Part shown: in pieces, positions 52,873 to 61,927 of the stretch
How the letters are laid out: the number at the start of each line of letters is the position of its first letter
How positions within the stretch are numbered: the stretch's first letter is position 1
NCBI RefSeq assembly: GCF_017254865.1
Contig: NZ_JAFKCV010000014.1
Coordinates: 42,032-106,031 of the forward strand
DNA length: 64,000 bases
DNA from: Bowmanella dokdonensis
Lineage (GTDB): Bacteria; Pseudomonadota; Gammaproteobacteria; Enterobacterales; Alteromonadaceae
Direction of reading: 5' to 3'
Made by a program: the position numbers and the translations under genes
The notes under the pieces: model-generated
Databases searched by the model: none
Told to the model about the DNA's origin: nothing
The model's input: only the letters and a program-made list of their open reading frames with translations

Positions 52873-53886
52873 TCAGCCCACCACCGATAACTTACCCGAC
52901 TCCAGCCTGCTCTGTTGCAGCTTCTCCAGCATGGCTTTGGGGCACTGGGACTTACGGCAACAACGGGACAAGTCGGCGAAATGCTGGGCGGAGCGTTGTT
53001 TCAGTAATGCAGCCAGTATGCCTTTGAGCCAGATCAGGCCCTGATCCCTGTCCTGGCGCTTGTGCCAAAGGATACCGAGTTGGGTGGGTGGCAACTCCAC
53101 CGGGGTTTCGAACACGGCCAGCTCGCCACTGAATATCTCGCTCTCAATGGCCATGGACGGCACCACACTGATTAAATCGCTCTCCTTCAACAGGGGGGCA
53201 ACGGCAGAGAAATGATTTACCGACATGGCCACCCTGCGTGTGAGCCCCATCTGTAACAGGGCCACATCCGTCACTCCGGTGGTATCGCCAGACATGGAGA
53301 CCAGCAGGTGATCCGCCCTGACAAAGTCTTCCAGCTTCAATTCCTTGCCGGCCAGCGGATGCCCGGGGCGCATGGCGCAAACATAGCGTGGAGAGAACAG
53401 GTATTCGCTGCGTATCACACTGGACATAATGGTCTGGCCGGCCACCACCATGTCCACTTCGGCATCGTTGAGGATCCGTTCATTATTGACGATGGTGTTG
53501 GGGATGGAATGGATATTGATGTGCGGCGCCTGCTGCTCAATCAGACGGCGCAGGGGAGACCAGATCATGTCCACGGTGATATCCGAGGTGGCAATCCTGA
53601 AGGTACGCCTGGCGGTCTTGGGATCGAACAGGGTCGGGTCTACCGCATCTTCCAGTTGGCGTAAGGGATCACGGATATGGCTCCACAGATTCTGGGCAAA
53701 TACCGTAGGCTGAATCCCCCGCCCATCCTTGACGAACAGCTCATCCTTCCAGGCCGTCCGCATACGTGACAGGGCATTTGACACCGCAGGCTGGGTCATG
53801 GCCAGACGGTCGGCCGCCCGGGTAATGGCCCCTTCGGTCATGATGGCATCGAAAATCATCAAAAGATTGAGATCCTGGTGGCGCAT
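52873..53886 (-). CDS. LysR-family transcriptional regulator
   Basis: Regulator of 337 residues. The N-terminal winged helix-turn-helix is 'LNLLMIFDAIMTEGAITRAADRLAMTQPAVSNALSRMRTAWKDELFVKDGRG' (about 6-58). The effector domain follows (about 90-290), including 'TFRIATSDITVDMIW' and the 'VDMVVAGQTI' core. The C-terminal 40 residues, after about 295, are an extension with three Cys ('CCRKSQC') not typical for LysR. It is divergent from the RND pump genes across a 142-bp AT-rich spacer, so it most likely controls the pump and itself. The ligand is unknown. Confidence 0.92.
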   Translation of the reverse strand: MRHQDLNLLMIFDAIMTEGAITRAADRLAMTQPAVSNALSRMRTAWKDELFVKDGRGIQPTVFAQNLWSHIRDPLRQLEDAVDPTLFDPKTARRTFRIATSDITVDMIWSPLRRLIEQQAPHINIHSIPNTIVNNERILNDAEVDMVVAGQTIMSSVIRSEYLFSPRYVCAMRPGHPLAGKELKLEDFVRADHLLVSMSGDTTGVTDVALLQMGLTRRVAMSVNHFSAVAPLLKESDLISVVPSMAIESEIFSGELAVFETPVELPPTQLGILWHKRQDRDQGLIWLKGILAALLKQRSAQHFADLSRCCRKSQCPKAMLEKLQQSRLESGKLSVVG

Positions 53887-53925
53887 TCCGGCCTCTCCTT
53901 ACGTTAGTTGGGTAGAGTATGACAC

Positions 53926-53959
53926 ATAATTTTAAATGATGTTACTCATGTGAAATTAT
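53926..53959. promoter_or_regulatory. Candidate LysR operator: ATAATTT-N20-AAATTAT
   Basis: Two perfect complementary 7-bp arms, with an inner ATGA-N6-TCAT, lie in the short spacer 40 bp upstream of the LysR start and 70 bp upstream of the RND adaptor start. Position and symmetry suit a LysR binding region, but AT-rich arms can arise by chance. Confidence 0.35.
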
Positions 53960-54028
53960 AATTTTTATTATCTATTGACCCCGCCCATACTTGCCCGCGT
54001 CGCAACTGGTTAAATTAAGGAGCCCACC

Positions 54029-55267
54029 ATGTCTTTACGTCAGAGTTTGCAAATTGGAGTCTTGCTTGGATCCCTGAGCCTGCTGGCCGCCTGCGGATCC
54101 GACACTCAGGCCAATCAACAGGCCATGCAGGCGCCCCAGGTGTCGGTCGCACCGGTGATCAGCCAACGCATTACCGAGTGGGATGAGTTCACCGGCAGGC
54201 TGGAAGCGCCGCAACGGGTGGAGTTACGCCCCCGGGTATCGGGCTATATCGATCTGGTCGCCTTCGAGGAAGGTGCCCTGGTCAAAGCCGGCGATCCCTT
54301 GTTCTTTATCGACAACAAGCCGTTCAAAGCAGAAGTCAACCGCCTGCAGGCAGAACTTGAGCAGGCCGAAAGCCAGGTCAGTCTGGCCCGCACCGAATAT
54401 GAGCGCGCCCTGAAGCTGGCAGGACAGTCAGCCATCTCCCAGGAGGTAGTGGACAACCGTCGCGCCCAGGTACAACAGGCCGAAGCACGTATCCGTTCGG
54501 TAGGTGCCGCTCTGGAAGTGGCCAAGCTCAATCGCGGCTACACCCGCGTAGAGGCGCCGATTTCCGGCCGGGTCTCCCGCGCCATGATCACCCAGGGCAA
54601 CTATGTGACGGCCGGCCAGAGCCTGCTGACCACTATTGTCTCCACCGATAAGATCTACGCCTATTTCGACGCCGATGAGAAAACCTATCTCAATTATCTG
54701 GAACTGGCCAGGGACGGCAGCCGCGCCAACGCCCGGGATGCTGCCCATCCGGTATTTATGGGGTTGGCCAGTGATGACGGCCATCCCTATGCAGGTGTGG
54801 TGGACTTTATGGACAATCAGGTGGACCCGCGCACCGGCACCATCCGCGCCCGGGCTGTCTTCAGTAATCAGCAGGGTCAGTTCCTGCCGGGCCTGTTTGC
54901 CCGGATCAAATTAACCGGCAGCGCCAGTTATGAGGGCATTCTGATCGATGATCGTGCCATCGGCACGGACCTGAGTAACAAGTTTGTGCTGGTGCTGGAT
55001 GAGTCCAACCAGGTGCAATATCGCGCGGTGGAGTTGGGCGAGAAGCTGGCCGGCCTGCGTATTGTCAAATCCGGTCTTGTTCCGTCTGATCGCATCGTAG
55101 TCAACGGTTTGCAGCGGGTTCGGCCCGGCGCCCCCGTCAGCCCGGAATTTGTCAGGATGGCCAGCGAGGAGCAATTGGAAAACCTGCAGGCCATGCAACA
55201 ACGCCTGGATAACAGTGCCGACCTGGCGCACCTTGCTGCCAATCACACTGCGACCATAGGGGGCTGA
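54029..55267 (+). CDS. RND efflux periplasmic adaptor (MexE/AcrA family)
   Basis: Membrane-fusion protein of 412 residues and lipoprotein (lipobox 'LSLLAAC', Cys22). The lipoyl-like domain carries 'PRVSGYIDLVAFEEGALVKAGDPLFFID' (about 68-95), followed by an alpha-hairpin coiled coil (about 96-165, 'LQAELEQAESQVSLARTEYERAL') and beta-barrel and membrane-proximal domains. It links the permease to the outer-membrane channel. The permease gene starts 1 bp after its stop. It is the first gene of a three-gene operon. Confidence 0.95.
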   Translation: MSLRQSLQIGVLLGSLSLLAACGSDTQANQQAMQAPQVSVAPVISQRITEWDEFTGRLEAPQRVELRPRVSGYIDLVAFEEGALVKAGDPLFFIDNKPFKAEVNRLQAELEQAESQVSLARTEYERALKLAGQSAISQEVVDNRRAQVQQAEARIRSVGAALEVAKLNRGYTRVEAPISGRVSRAMITQGNYVTAGQSLLTTIVSTDKIYAYFDADEKTYLNYLELARDGSRANARDAAHPVFMGLASDDGHPYAGVVDFMDNQVDPRTGTIRARAVFSNQQGQFLPGLFARIKLTGSASYEGILIDDRAIGTDLSNKFVLVLDESNQVQYRAVELGEKLAGLRIVKSGLVPSDRIVVNGLQRVRPGAPVSPEFVRMASEEQLENLQAMQQRLDNSADLAHLAANHTATIGG

Positions 55268-55268
55268 G

Positions 55269-58200
55269 ATGAACTTCTCGCAATTTTTTATCCAGCGCCC
55301 CATCTTTGCCGGGGTACTGTCTCTGCTGATCTTTATCGGCGGCGCTCTGGCGGTATGGAAGCTGCCCATCACCGAATATCCTGAAGTGGTGCCGCCAACC
55401 GTGGTGGTCACCGCCAGCTACCCGGGCGCCAACCCGGAGGTCATCGCCGAGACCGTGGCCACGCCCCTGGAACAGGCCATCAATGGTGTCGAAGATATGC
55501 TGTATATGTCTTCCCAGGCCACATCCGATGGTCGTATGACCCTGACCATTACGTTTGCCATCGGCACGGATCCGGATGATGCCACCACCCTGGTGCAAAA
55601 CCGGGTCAATCGCGCCCTGCCCCGCCTGCCACAGGAAGTACAGCGGCTTGGCGTGGTGACGGAGAAGTCCTCACCGGATCTGACCATGGTGGTGCACCTG
55701 ATTTCGCCTGACAACCGCTATGACATGCTCTACCTGTCCAACTATGCGGACCAATATGTGAAAGATGAACTGGCCCGCATTCAGGGCGTCGGCAATGTCC
55801 GCCTGTTCGGTGCCGGCGAGTTCAGCATGCGGGTATGGCTGGATCCCCAGAAAGTGGCGGCGCTGGGTCTGAATCCTGGCGATATCGTCAATGCTATCCG
55901 CGCCCAGAACCAGCAGGCCGCAGCCGGTAGTCTGGGTGCCCAGCCCACTGGCGACAGCGACTTTCAGTTGCTGATCAACGTCAAGGGCCGCCTGGCCGAC
56001 GAACGGGAATTCGCCGATATTATCGTTAAGGTAGGCGAGGACGGGCAGATATCGCGGATCCGTGATGTGGGCCGGGTGGAGCTCGGCTCCAACTCCTACG
56101 CCCTGCGCTCAATGCTGGATAATCAGCCGGCGGTGGCCCTGCCGGTATTCCAGGCACCGGGCTCCAACGCCATCCAGATCTCTGACGATGTGCGCGCCAC
56201 TATGGCCACACTCAAGCAGACCTTTCCGCAGGGCGTGGACTATTCCATTGTCTATGACCCGACGGTTTTTGTGCGCGGCTCCATCAAAGCCGTGATCAAC
56301 ACCCTGCTGGAGGCCATCTTACTAGTGGTCCTGGTGGTGGTGCTGTTCCTGCAAACCTGGCGCGCCTCGGTGATTCCGCTGGTAGCGGTGCCCATCTCCC
56401 TGGTCGGTACTTTTGCCATCATGCATTTACTGGGATTTTCACTGAACGCCCTGTCGCTGTTCGGCCTGGTGCTGGCCATAGGTATAGTGGTGGACGATGC
56501 TATCGTGGTGGTGGAGAACGTAGAGCGGAATATTCACGACGGTCTGTCGCCGGTGGAAGCCACCAAGCAGGCCATGCGCGAGGTCACTGGCCCTATCGTG
56601 GCCACCACCCTGGTGCTGGCTGCGGTATTCATTCCCACCGCCTTTATGTCGGGGCTGACCGGTCAGTTCTATAAACAGTTTGCCCTGACCATCACCATTT
56701 CCACCTTTATCTCGGCCATTAATTCCCTGACGTTGAGTCCGGCCCTGGCTGCCCTGTTGCTCAAGCCGACCGGTGCTTCCAAAGACTGGCTGACCCGTGG
56801 CATGGATAGACTCTTTGGCAACTGGCTGTTTAACCCCTTCAACCGCATGTTTGACCGGGGCGCCAAGGGGTACACCCAGGGCGTTGGCAAGCTGGTGCGC
56901 ATGAGTGGCATTATCCTGGTGCTATACGCCGGTCTGATGGCCCTGACCTATCAGCAGTTTGCCAGCACACCCACCGGTTATGTGCCGGGCCAGGACAAGA
57001 TGTATCTGGTGTCCTTCGCCCAGTTGCCTGATGCCAGCTCGTTGGACAGAACCGAAGCGGTTATCCGCCAGATGTCCGATATCATGCTCGAACATCCGGG
57101 GGTGGAGCACGCGGTGGCCTTTCCTGGTCTGAACATCAACGGCTTTACCAACAGCCCCAGCAGCGGCATTGTGTTTGCAGCGCTTAAACCCTTTGCCGAT
57201 CGCCAGAGTGCCGAACTGTCTGCCGGCGCCATCGCCGCCCAGCTCAATCAGCAGTTTGGTGTCATCCAGGATGCTTTTGTCGCCATCTTCCCGCCCCCGC
57301 CTGTACAGGGACTGGGCACCATTGGCGGCTTCAGGCTGCAAATTCAGGACCGCGGCAATCTGGGCTTTGAGGAGCTGTACCGGGTGACCCAGGAGGTCAT
57401 CGGCAAGGCCTGGGCAGCACCAGAGCTGACCGGCAACTTCACCAGCTTCCAGGTCAATGTGCCGCAGCTGGATGTGGATGTGGACAGAACCAAGGCCATG
57501 GGCCAGGGCGTGGATATGAACAGTCTGTTCCAGACCATGCAGGCTTACCTTGGCTCGGTGTATGTAAACGACTTTAACCAGTTTGGCCGCACCTATCAGG
57601 TCAATGTGCAGGGCGACGAGCAGTTCCGCCAGGAGCCCGAGCAGATTGCCCAACTCAAGGTACGTAACAACGCAGGGGAAATGATCCCATTAGGCTCTTT
57701 CCTGAGTGTTGAGCATTCCGCCGGCCCGGATCGGGTCATGCACTACAACGGCTATCCGACAGCCGAAGTCAACGGTTCTCCTGCGCCGGGCTACAGCTCT
57801 GGCCAGGCCAGAGCCGCTATCGAGCGGATCCTCAACGAAACCCTGCCGCTGGGCATGAGTTACGAATGGACAGAGCTGACCTACCAGCAGATCCTGGCGG
57901 GCAATACTGCGGTACTGGTATTCCCGCTGGTGGTGATACTGGTATTCCTGGTACTGGCCGCCCAGTATGAGAGCCTGACCCTGCCGCTGGCCATTATCCT
58001 GATTGTGCCCATGACGCTGCTCAGCGCCATGACCGGCGTGATCATTTATGGCGGCGACAATAATATCTTTACCCAGATAGGCTTTATTGTACTGGTGGGG
58101 CTGGCAACGAAGAACGCCATCCTGATCGTGGAGTTCGCCAAGGAGCTGGAAGATAAAGGCATGGCGACCCTGGCGGCCATTAAAGAAGCCAGCCGTCTGA

Positions 58201-58442
58201 GACTGCGTCCCATACTAATGACCTCCATCGCCTTCATTATGGGTGTGGTGCCCATGGTGTTCTCCGACGGAGCCGGCAGTGAAATGCGTCAGGCCATGGG
58301 CGTGGCGGTCTTTTCCGGCATGATCGGGGTAACCCTGTTCGGCCTGGTCCTGACCCCCGTCTTCTATCATTTGCTCAGAAGCCGGCGCCCTGCCAGCCCC
58401 CGCCTGCCGGTTACCCAGGAGGTCGCCCATGAACAAGCTTAA
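55269..58442 (+). CDS. RND efflux permease, HAE1 family
   Basis: Inner-membrane proton-driven exporter of 1057 residues with the 12 membrane segment layout of AcrB/MexF: first segment 'IFAGVLSLLIFIGGALAVW' (about 13-31), large periplasmic loops (about 35-340 and 560-870). The proton-relay acids are in 'GIVVDDAIVVVENVER' (Asp-Asp), with the companion lysine in 'GLATKNAILIVEFAKE'. Drug-binding loops resemble the MexF type. It exports drugs, toxic hydrophobic compounds or metabolites; the exact set cannot be told. It overlaps the outer-membrane factor gene by 14 bp. Confidence 0.96.
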   Translation: MNFSQFFIQRPIFAGVLSLLIFIGGALAVWKLPITEYPEVVPPTVVVTASYPGANPEVIAETVATPLEQAINGVEDMLYMSSQATSDGRMTLTITFAIGTDPDDATTLVQNRVNRALPRLPQEVQRLGVVTEKSSPDLTMVVHLISPDNRYDMLYLSNYADQYVKDELARIQGVGNVRLFGAGEFSMRVWLDPQKVAALGLNPGDIVNAIRAQNQQAAAGSLGAQPTGDSDFQLLINVKGRLADEREFADIIVKVGEDGQISRIRDVGRVELGSNSYALRSMLDNQPAVALPVFQAPGSNAIQISDDVRATMATLKQTFPQGVDYSIVYDPTVFVRGSIKAVINTLLEAILLVVLVVVLFLQTWRASVIPLVAVPISLVGTFAIMHLLGFSLNALSLFGLVLAIGIVVDDAIVVVENVERNIHDGLSPVEATKQAMREVTGPIVATTLVLAAVFIPTAFMSGLTGQFYKQFALTITISTFISAINSLTLSPALAALLLKPTGASKDWLTRGMDRLFGNWLFNPFNRMFDRGAKGYTQGVGKLVRMSGIILVLYAGLMALTYQQFASTPTGYVPGQDKMYLVSFAQLPDASSLDRTEAVIRQMSDIMLEHPGVEHAVAFPGLNINGFTNSPSSGIVFAALKPFADRQSAELSAGAIAAQLNQQFGVIQDAFVAIFPPPPVQGLGTIGGFRLQIQDRGNLGFEELYRVTQEVIGKAWAAPELTGNFTSFQVNVPQLDVDVDRTKAMGQGVDMNSLFQTMQAYLGSVYVNDFNQFGRTYQVNVQGDEQFRQEPEQIAQLKVRNNAGEMIPLGSFLSVEHSAGPDRVMHYNGYPTAEVNGSPAPGYSSGQARAAIERILNETLPLGMSYEWTELTYQQILAGNTAVLVFPLVVILVFLVLAAQYESLTLPLAIILIVPMTLLSAMTGVIIYGGDNNIFTQIGFIVLVGLATKNAILIVEFAKELEDKGMATLAAIKEASRLRLRPILMTSIAFIMGVVPMVFSDGAGSEMRQAMGVAVFSGMIGVTLFGLVLTPVFYHLLRSRRPASPRLPVTQEVAHEQA

Positions 58443-59886
58443 ATACCTGCCTCTGGCCATCACTCTTTGCCTGGTCCTGCCCGGCTGTGCGTTGGGGCCG
58501 GATTATCAGGAGCCCGAGCTGGCCGCCAGCGAACTGGAAAACGCCAGCTTTGGCGGCGCCGACTTTGAATCAGACCAGGCTTTTGAACCGCTCTGGTGGC
58601 GCCAGTTCGATGATCAGCAACTGAACAGGCTGATTCAGGCCACCCTGGCGCACAATCCTTCACTCAGTGCTGCCAGGGCCAATATGCAGGCCGCCTACGC
58701 CCGTTTTTTGGATATCGGCAATGACACCCTGCCCAGCGGCGACCTGTCAGGCAGCTATCAGGCCCAGGATCAGGTGGTTCCCGGCCAGGGTACTCAGCGG
58801 ATTAACAGCCGTAGTGTGCGTATTGGCGCGGACCTTAGCTGGACCATTGACCTGTTCGGAAAGCTCCGGCGCGCCACGGAGGCGGCTCAGGCCGACGCCG
58901 AGGCCAGCCAGTTCGCCTGGCAGGATCTGCAGGTCAGCCTGGTCGCCCAGGTGGCTGATTCCTATGCCACACTCAACGGCCTCAATGCCCGTATTGAGGT
59001 CGCCAGGGAAAATCTGCAAAGCCTGGCCCGTACCCGGCAGATTATTCAGGCCAGATTCGAGTCGGGCTACGCGTCAGAACTGGATCTTTTACGGGTACAA
59101 GCCCAGCTCAAAGGCGTTGAAGCCAGCCTGCCGGATCTGGAGGCCCGGGCGCAGCGTACCCGCTATCTGTTGGTCGCCCTGGCCGGTGGCGAACAGAAAC
59201 TGGGCGGCTGGCAATGGCAGCAGACAACCCTGCCAGGCTTACGCCAGCCCGTTGCCCTGGGCGAACCGGTAGAGCTGTTGCGTCAGCGGGCCGATGTGCG
59301 CCAGGCGGAACGCAGACTGGCTGCGGCCACCGCCAGCGTGGGTGTCAGTGAAGCCGCCCAGTATCCGGCATTGTCGGTGACAGGTTTTCTGGGCTTTCTG
59401 TCTCCCGGCGCCAGCGAGCTTGGCAGTGAGACCCGTGCCTGGAGCCTGGCGCCAAGCCTGAGTCTGCCACTGTTTGATCTGTCCTCGGTGCGGGCCCGGA
59501 TCCAGGTGGCCAATGCCAATCAACAGGCTGCCCTGGCTAATCTGCAGCAGCAGTGGTTGGATGCTGTCAGCGAAGCCCAGTCTGCCCTCCACGATTACGC
59601 CAAGGTACAGCAGCGCAGTCATTTGCTGGCAGCCCAGGTAGAAGCCGCCAGCAGGGCACTGGAGCTGGCCCAGGTGCAATATGATGCCGGCGCCATTGAG
59701 CTGCTGGATCTGCTCGACACCCAGCGTTCCTTGCTGGCCGCCAGGGATAACCTGGTACAGGCCCAGGCTTTGACCTTTTCTGCGCTGACCGAAGTTTACC
59801 GGGCCTTTGGCGGTGGCCTGCACGCAGAGAGCCCTGGTGGAGCCTTGACCGCAGACATCCGGCTGGTCACCAACCACCCCAGCTGA
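58429..59886 (+). CDS. Outer-membrane efflux channel, OprM/NodT family
   Basis: TolC-like lipoprotein of 485 residues (lipobox 'LVLPGC', Cys21), third part of the tripartite RND pump. The family signs are 'ALGPDYQEPEL' just after the lipid Cys, the repeated helical hairpins ('QLNRLIQATLAHNPSLSAARANMQAAYARF' region and 'SVGVSEAAQYPALSVTGFLGF'), and 'LELAQVQYDAGAIELLDLLDTQRSLLAARDNLVQAQ' near the end. It overlaps the permease gene by 14 bp, so translation is coupled. The channel would span the outer membrane as a trimer. Confidence 0.95.
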   Translation: MNKLKYLPLAITLCLVLPGCALGPDYQEPELAASELENASFGGADFESDQAFEPLWWRQFDDQQLNRLIQATLAHNPSLSAARANMQAAYARFLDIGNDTLPSGDLSGSYQAQDQVVPGQGTQRINSRSVRIGADLSWTIDLFGKLRRATEAAQADAEASQFAWQDLQVSLVAQVADSYATLNGLNARIEVARENLQSLARTRQIIQARFESGYASELDLLRVQAQLKGVEASLPDLEARAQRTRYLLVALAGGEQKLGGWQWQQTTLPGLRQPVALGEPVELLRQRADVRQAERRLAAATASVGVSEAAQYPALSVTGFLGFLSPGASELGSETRAWSLAPSLSLPLFDLSSVRARIQVANANQQAALANLQQQWLDAVSEAQSALHDYAKVQQRSHLLAAQVEAASRALELAQVQYDAGAIELLDLLDTQRSLLAARDNLVQAQALTFSALTEVYRAFGGGLHAESPGGALTADIRLVTNHPS

Positions 59887-59986
59887 CCAGCCAACCTTTT
59901 GAGGCACCCGGCCGCGACCCTGAGGCGCTCCTTATCGCCAACCAGAACGCCGGGCTGCCTCAATTCACTGTATGGACAAATGTCAG

Positions 59987-60401
59987 CTAGGGCGTGTTTA
60001 TCTTTTATATTGGCCTCTGTTGAGAGCTAAAAACCCCTCAATCAAGGCGCGACTAACGCCGTTTAGCCATCTAAACAAGTTGGGAGCAACGCCGAGTGAG
60101 GGGTTTTTAGCCTCAACCCTTCGGGCTGGGGCCATTTTTACTCGTATCATCCCTGATACTCGCCGACAAGCGGCCAGCCAAGCTGTTAAAAAATGCTCCC
60201 GGCATTTTTTTCCGTCCAGCGGCGTGATATGAAATATATCCCTATATTTCACCTCTTCGAGGCCAGCTTCGCTGTTCCAATGGGTTCCATTCCCATTGGT
60301 CAGTCGCTTATTTAGGCCCACTAAACCGCACTCCTTCTTCCTTGCCGGGCAAAAAAATGGCCTCCAGCAGAGCGTCAATATGAAAGATAAACACGCCCTA
60401 G
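59987..60401. mobile_element. MITE, 415 bp with 27-bp nearly perfect terminal inverted repeats
   Basis: The left end begins CTAGGGCGTGTTTATCTTT and the right end is its reverse complement with one mismatch in about 25 bp (TTTTATATT against TTTCATATT when read from the right). CTAG at both ends may be the target site or its duplication. Inside is a 15-bp inverted repeat, GCTAAAAACCCCTCA/TGAGGGGTTTTTAGC (about 60035-60111). The minus-strand frame 59998-60378 is an artefact of the repeat: no ribosome site, and it lies wholly within the element. It sits between the efflux operon and the DUF3300 gene. Confidence 0.85.
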
Positions 60402-60464
60402 TTCAGCCGGGGTTAAGTCCAGCCGGGCTATAAATCAGGCAAGCTGGTTAAAAGGAGGCATGTT

Positions 60465-61817
60465 ATGCCCACCCACCGACATTTGAAATTCCCCCTGGCC
60501 CTGTTGATGCTGGCAGCCCTTCTGCTGGTACCAGCCACACGGGCCGAACAGACACAAACACAGGAGACTGCCGCCTCCCTCGATATGGCTGAACTGGACA
60601 GCCTGCTGGCGCCCATCGCCTTGTATCCTGATACTTTGTTGTCCCATGTACTGATTGCCGCCAGTTATCCGTTGGAGGTGATACAGGCTGCCCGCTGGCG
60701 GGAAAAACACCCGGATTTGGATGCTGCAGAAATACTGGAATCGGTGGAGGACCAGGACTGGGACCCCAGCGTCAAGGCACTGCTGCCTTTTAAGGATCTA
60801 TTGCAGAAGATGAGCGAGGATCTGACCTGGACACAGGACCTGGGCGAGGCGTTTCTGGCCGATGAGGAGCAGGTGCTGGCGCGCATTCAGGTGCTTCGGG
60901 AGCGGGCTTACGAACAGGGTAACCTGTCATCCAATAGTCAGGTGGTGGTGGAAAAAGAGCCCGATGTGATCCGGATTGAGACGGTCAGGCGGGAAACCGT
61001 TTATGTGCCCTACTACGATACCCGCATCGTCTACGGTGACTGGTGGTGGCACAACTCTCCCCATTACTGGTCTCATCCCCATTATTACGGTGTCAGCGGT
61101 GTGTACTGGGGACCCAGCATCTGGGTGCGCCCCTACTTCTATTTCAGTGCCCTGCACTGGACCAATCGTCATGTGGTGATCAACCGGACCTTTTACCATC
61201 AGCGACCCTATCAGTATCCGCGCCGTTATTGGTACCGCGATGTGGGAGACCGCTGGCACCACGATATAAAACATCGCCGCGGGGTGCGCTACCATCACCC
61301 GGTTGCACATCGAAAAGTGACGGTAAATCGTGAATACCAGGGCGGTAAGCCCTATTCACCGCCCAGGGTCACCATCGATCGCGGTGCTCAACTGGACAAG
61401 GCGGTGCGCGACCCGAGCCGCTACAAATCACCCAGCCTGGAGCGTAAACATCAGCACGAACGGGTCAGGGAACGGATCCAGAGCCTGAACAAACATGAAC
61501 CAGACAGACGCCTGAACAATAATATGGGCCGGATCCAGAAGGAGCAGCGCAAAATGGACCCGAGGCGCACGCCGGATATCATCGTCAAACCGGCGCGCGT
61601 CGAGTCCGCCGGCAAAGAACCACTTCGAAGTCGCTCAGCTGTGCAGCAACCGGCCAGGGTGGAGAATCGCCAGGTACACCGGGCCCAGCCGCAGAAAAGT
61701 GTTCAGCCCACCAGGCCGGTGCAGCAGCGGGCCCGCACGGTGGAACGCACGGTCAAGGCTGAACGTCAGCACCAGCCGGCGGGTAAGATCGGGGCCGAAC
61801 GAGTACAACGACACTAG
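60465..61817 (+). CDS. DUF3300 exported protein
   Basis: Protein of 450 residues with signal peptide (to about 'ATRAEQ', residue 27). The N-terminal part (35-150) is the DUF3300 region: 'LDSLLAPIALYPDTLLSHVLIAASYPLEVIQAARW' then 'WDPSVKALLPFKDLLQKMSEDLTWTQDLGEAFL'. The middle is a striking Tyr/Trp/His-rich stretch (about 185-290, 'YGDWWWHNSPHYWSHPHYYGVSGVYWG'), and the end is basic, Gln/Arg/Pro-rich and probably disordered. No reaction is known for the family; the His/Trp region could bind metal or peptidoglycan. An AGGAGG lies 7 bp before the ATG. The upstream neighbour is a MITE. Confidence 0.85.
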   Translation: MPTHRHLKFPLALLMLAALLLVPATRAEQTQTQETAASLDMAELDSLLAPIALYPDTLLSHVLIAASYPLEVIQAARWREKHPDLDAAEILESVEDQDWDPSVKALLPFKDLLQKMSEDLTWTQDLGEAFLADEEQVLARIQVLRERAYEQGNLSSNSQVVVEKEPDVIRIETVRRETVYVPYYDTRIVYGDWWWHNSPHYWSHPHYYGVSGVYWGPSIWVRPYFYFSALHWTNRHVVINRTFYHQRPYQYPRRYWYRDVGDRWHHDIKHRRGVRYHHPVAHRKVTVNREYQGGKPYSPPRVTIDRGAQLDKAVRDPSRYKSPSLERKHQHERVRERIQSLNKHEPDRRLNNNMGRIQKEQRKMDPRRTPDIIVKPARVESAGKEPLRSRSAVQQPARVENRQVHRAQPQKSVQPTRPVQQRARTVERTVKAERQHQPAGKIGAERVQRH

Positions 61818-61927
61818 AAAGGGTTGAAAAGGACGACAGATGCCGTCTGGCAGGGGGTGAACTCCCTGCCAATCCAATGGAAAATAAGATAACGTGAGAT
61901 GATTGCAAGCCACACTCACGGAATTCC

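Noticed and set aside
59998..60378. Minus-strand frame of 126 codons inside the second MITE
   Set aside because: Wholly within the repeat and its terminal inverted repeats; not a gene.
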